A stretch of DNA of 64,000 nt from Aquimarina amphilecti. Its GTDB lineage: Bacteria > Bacteroidota > Bacteroidia > Flavobacteriales > Flavobacteriaceae. The notes below the pieces were generated by a model. The model made no database searches. It worked only from the letters and a program-made list of their open reading frames with translations, and had not been told where the DNA came from. The position numbers were made by a program, and so were the translations under genes. Shown here piece after piece: positions 63,266-64,000 of this stretch. The DNA lies in assembly GCF_900109375.1 (NCBI RefSeq), contig NZ_FOAB01000003.1, positions 617,145-681,144 on the forward strand, given 5' to 3'. Each line of letters starts with the position of its first letter. Position 1 is the first letter of the stretch.

Positions 63266-64000
63266 TTAATACCCGTCATTTTGAGATAAGTTAGGATTTC
63301 TTAGTACTTCTTCATTTGGAATAGGTAATAGATAATCACGAGTTGGATCAAAGTTAGCTTTTAGACCTTCGAGTCCAGTTGATCCAAATACTTGTGTTCC
63401 CATTTCTCTTCTAGCAATATCATACCATCTTTTAAATTCGAAGGCTAGCTCTAATCTGCGTTCTTCTAATACCATAGTTCTAAAATCGTCTTGAGACAAA
63501 CCAGAAGCATCAGCCGGGAAATCAGAACCATTTCTAGCTCTAGCTCTTACTCTATTTACATACTGATGAGCTTCTTCGCTTCCACCGTTAATTTCATTTA
63601 ATGCCTCTGCTGCAATCAACAATACCTCTGCATATCTCATTGTGGCATAATTAGTTTCTGATGCACGACCATTTCCATTAGCCGTTGCTCCTATGAATCG
63701 AGTGTATTTAGCAATATGAGGACGGTTTACTGCTCTTGTATTAAAATCCGTAAATACCGTATAAGGTTCCACAATACCATTAAAAATTCCGGTAGCATCA
63801 AAACTCACAGTTTTTCTATAATCTCGGTCATCCCAAGTGTCAAAAACTTCTAAAGAAGGTACAGCAACAGACCAACCACCACCAAGGTCATATTGTTCAT
63901 CTGATCTAATTCCTGTTAACGGTGGTGCATAATCGGTTCCATCATCACTTTGATTAATGTTTCTTATTGCTTGAAAATCAATTGCAAATAATGGTTCTTG
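63266..64000 (-). CDS. SusD/RagB-family lipoprotein, truncated by the window end
   Basis: The reading frame is open from the window edge (codon at 63998-64000) to the stop at 63266, 244 residues, and represents the C-terminal half of a SusD-like glycan-binding lipoprotein. Typical features: FDTWDDRDYRKTV, NYATMRYAEVLLIAAEALNE (helical TPR region), the FRTMVLEERRLELAFEFKRW segment, and LLPIPNEEVLRNPNLSQN near the end. A GTG at 63808 is internal and is not a start. It stands first in the visible part of a SusCD-enzyme locus, with its susC partner probably upstream beyond 64000. Confidence 0.93.
   Translation of the reverse strand, partial: QEPLFAIDFQAIRNINQSDDGTDYAPPLTGIRSDEQYDLGGGWSVAVPSLEVFDTWDDRDYRKTVSFDATGIFNGIVEPYTVFTDFNTRAVNRPHIAKYTRFIGATANGNGRASETNYATMRYAEVLLIAAEALNEINGGSEEAHQYVNRVRARARNGSDFPADASGLSQDDFRTMVLEERRLELAFEFKRWYDIARREMGTQVFGSTGLEGLKANFDPTRDYLLPIPNEEVLRNPNLSQNDGY

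Noticed and set aside
63266..63808. Separate 180-residue gene starting at 63808
   Set aside because: The codon there is an internal GTG; the frame stays open to 64000 with SusD-like sequence, so it is the end of a longer gene cut by the window.
1..64000. CRISPR arrays, insertion sequences, phage genes or integrases
   Set aside because: I looked for regularly spaced repeats, transposase motifs and phage structural genes and saw none.

Overview
The window is about 64 kb of AT-rich DNA (roughly one third G+C) from a Bacteroidota chromosome, most likely a marine member of the Flavobacteriaceae. Evidence is SusC/SusD nutrient-uptake pairs, three secreted enzymes with C-terminal type IX secretion (T9SS) sorting domains, promoters of the Bacteroidota type (-7 box TAnnTTTG) with no clear Shine-Dalgarno sequences, and many lipoproteins with an SC[S/G] lipobox. 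I found no tRNA, rRNA, CRISPR array, insertion sequence or prophage. No genus can be assigned from sequence alone.

Layout. 1-2.9 kb: a T9SS-secreted family 9 cellulase. 2.9-8.3 kb: lpxD (lipid A) and the sucA-sucB operon (2-oxoglutarate dehydrogenase E1 and E2). 8.4-10.7 kb: a small outer-membrane protein and a duplicated pair of small lipoproteins around an unknown secreted protein. 10.7-18.7 kb: a polyprenyl synthetase, then a four-gene TetR/TolC/HlyD/RND efflux operon with a palindromic operator over its promoter. 18.8-23.2 kb: a SusC/SusD pair without enzymes. 23.4-29.8 kb: aspS, a ClC protein with CBS domains, a T9SS alpha-amylase and a cold-shock protein. 29.8-34.6 kb: two tandem paralogous carboxypeptidase-regulatory-like proteins, a DEDDh exonuclease next to a cNMP/CBS/nucleotidyltransferase protein, and tadA. 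34.7-44.4 kb: dxs, a T9SS M36 metallopeptidase, dgt (dGTPase), nrdA and nrdB.

44.9-52.0 kb is the most unusual part. An OmpA-family protein and a lipoprotein diverge from an ECF sigma factor and its membrane-anchored, TPR-bearing putative anti-sigma factor. These converge with a TPR-CHAT (caspase-like) protein that carries a signal peptide and a C-terminal membrane anchor, preceded by a coiled-coil, polyproline lipoprotein. I propose a cell-envelope proteolytic signalling module, with a conceptual parallel in the TPR-CHAT/sigma-factor arrangement of type III-E CRISPR (Csx29, Csx30 and their sigma factor).

52-57.9 kb: housekeeping and membrane genes (a Cys-rich DUF3109-type protein, MarC family, two paralogous small membrane proteins, an S41 C-terminal processing protease, a dCMP-deaminase-like protein, HupE/UreJ family, MscS family). 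58.1-64 kb: the start of a polysaccharide utilisation locus for a uronate-containing glycan: uxaC, a GH2 glycosidase, a GH88 unsaturated glucuronyl hydrolase and a SusD-like protein cut by the window end.

Start codons were moved inward for sucA, susD, the second carboxypeptidase-regulatory-like gene, the CHAT gene, mscS and GH88. Transcription units are bounded by many hairpin terminators, several working in both directions between convergent genes.
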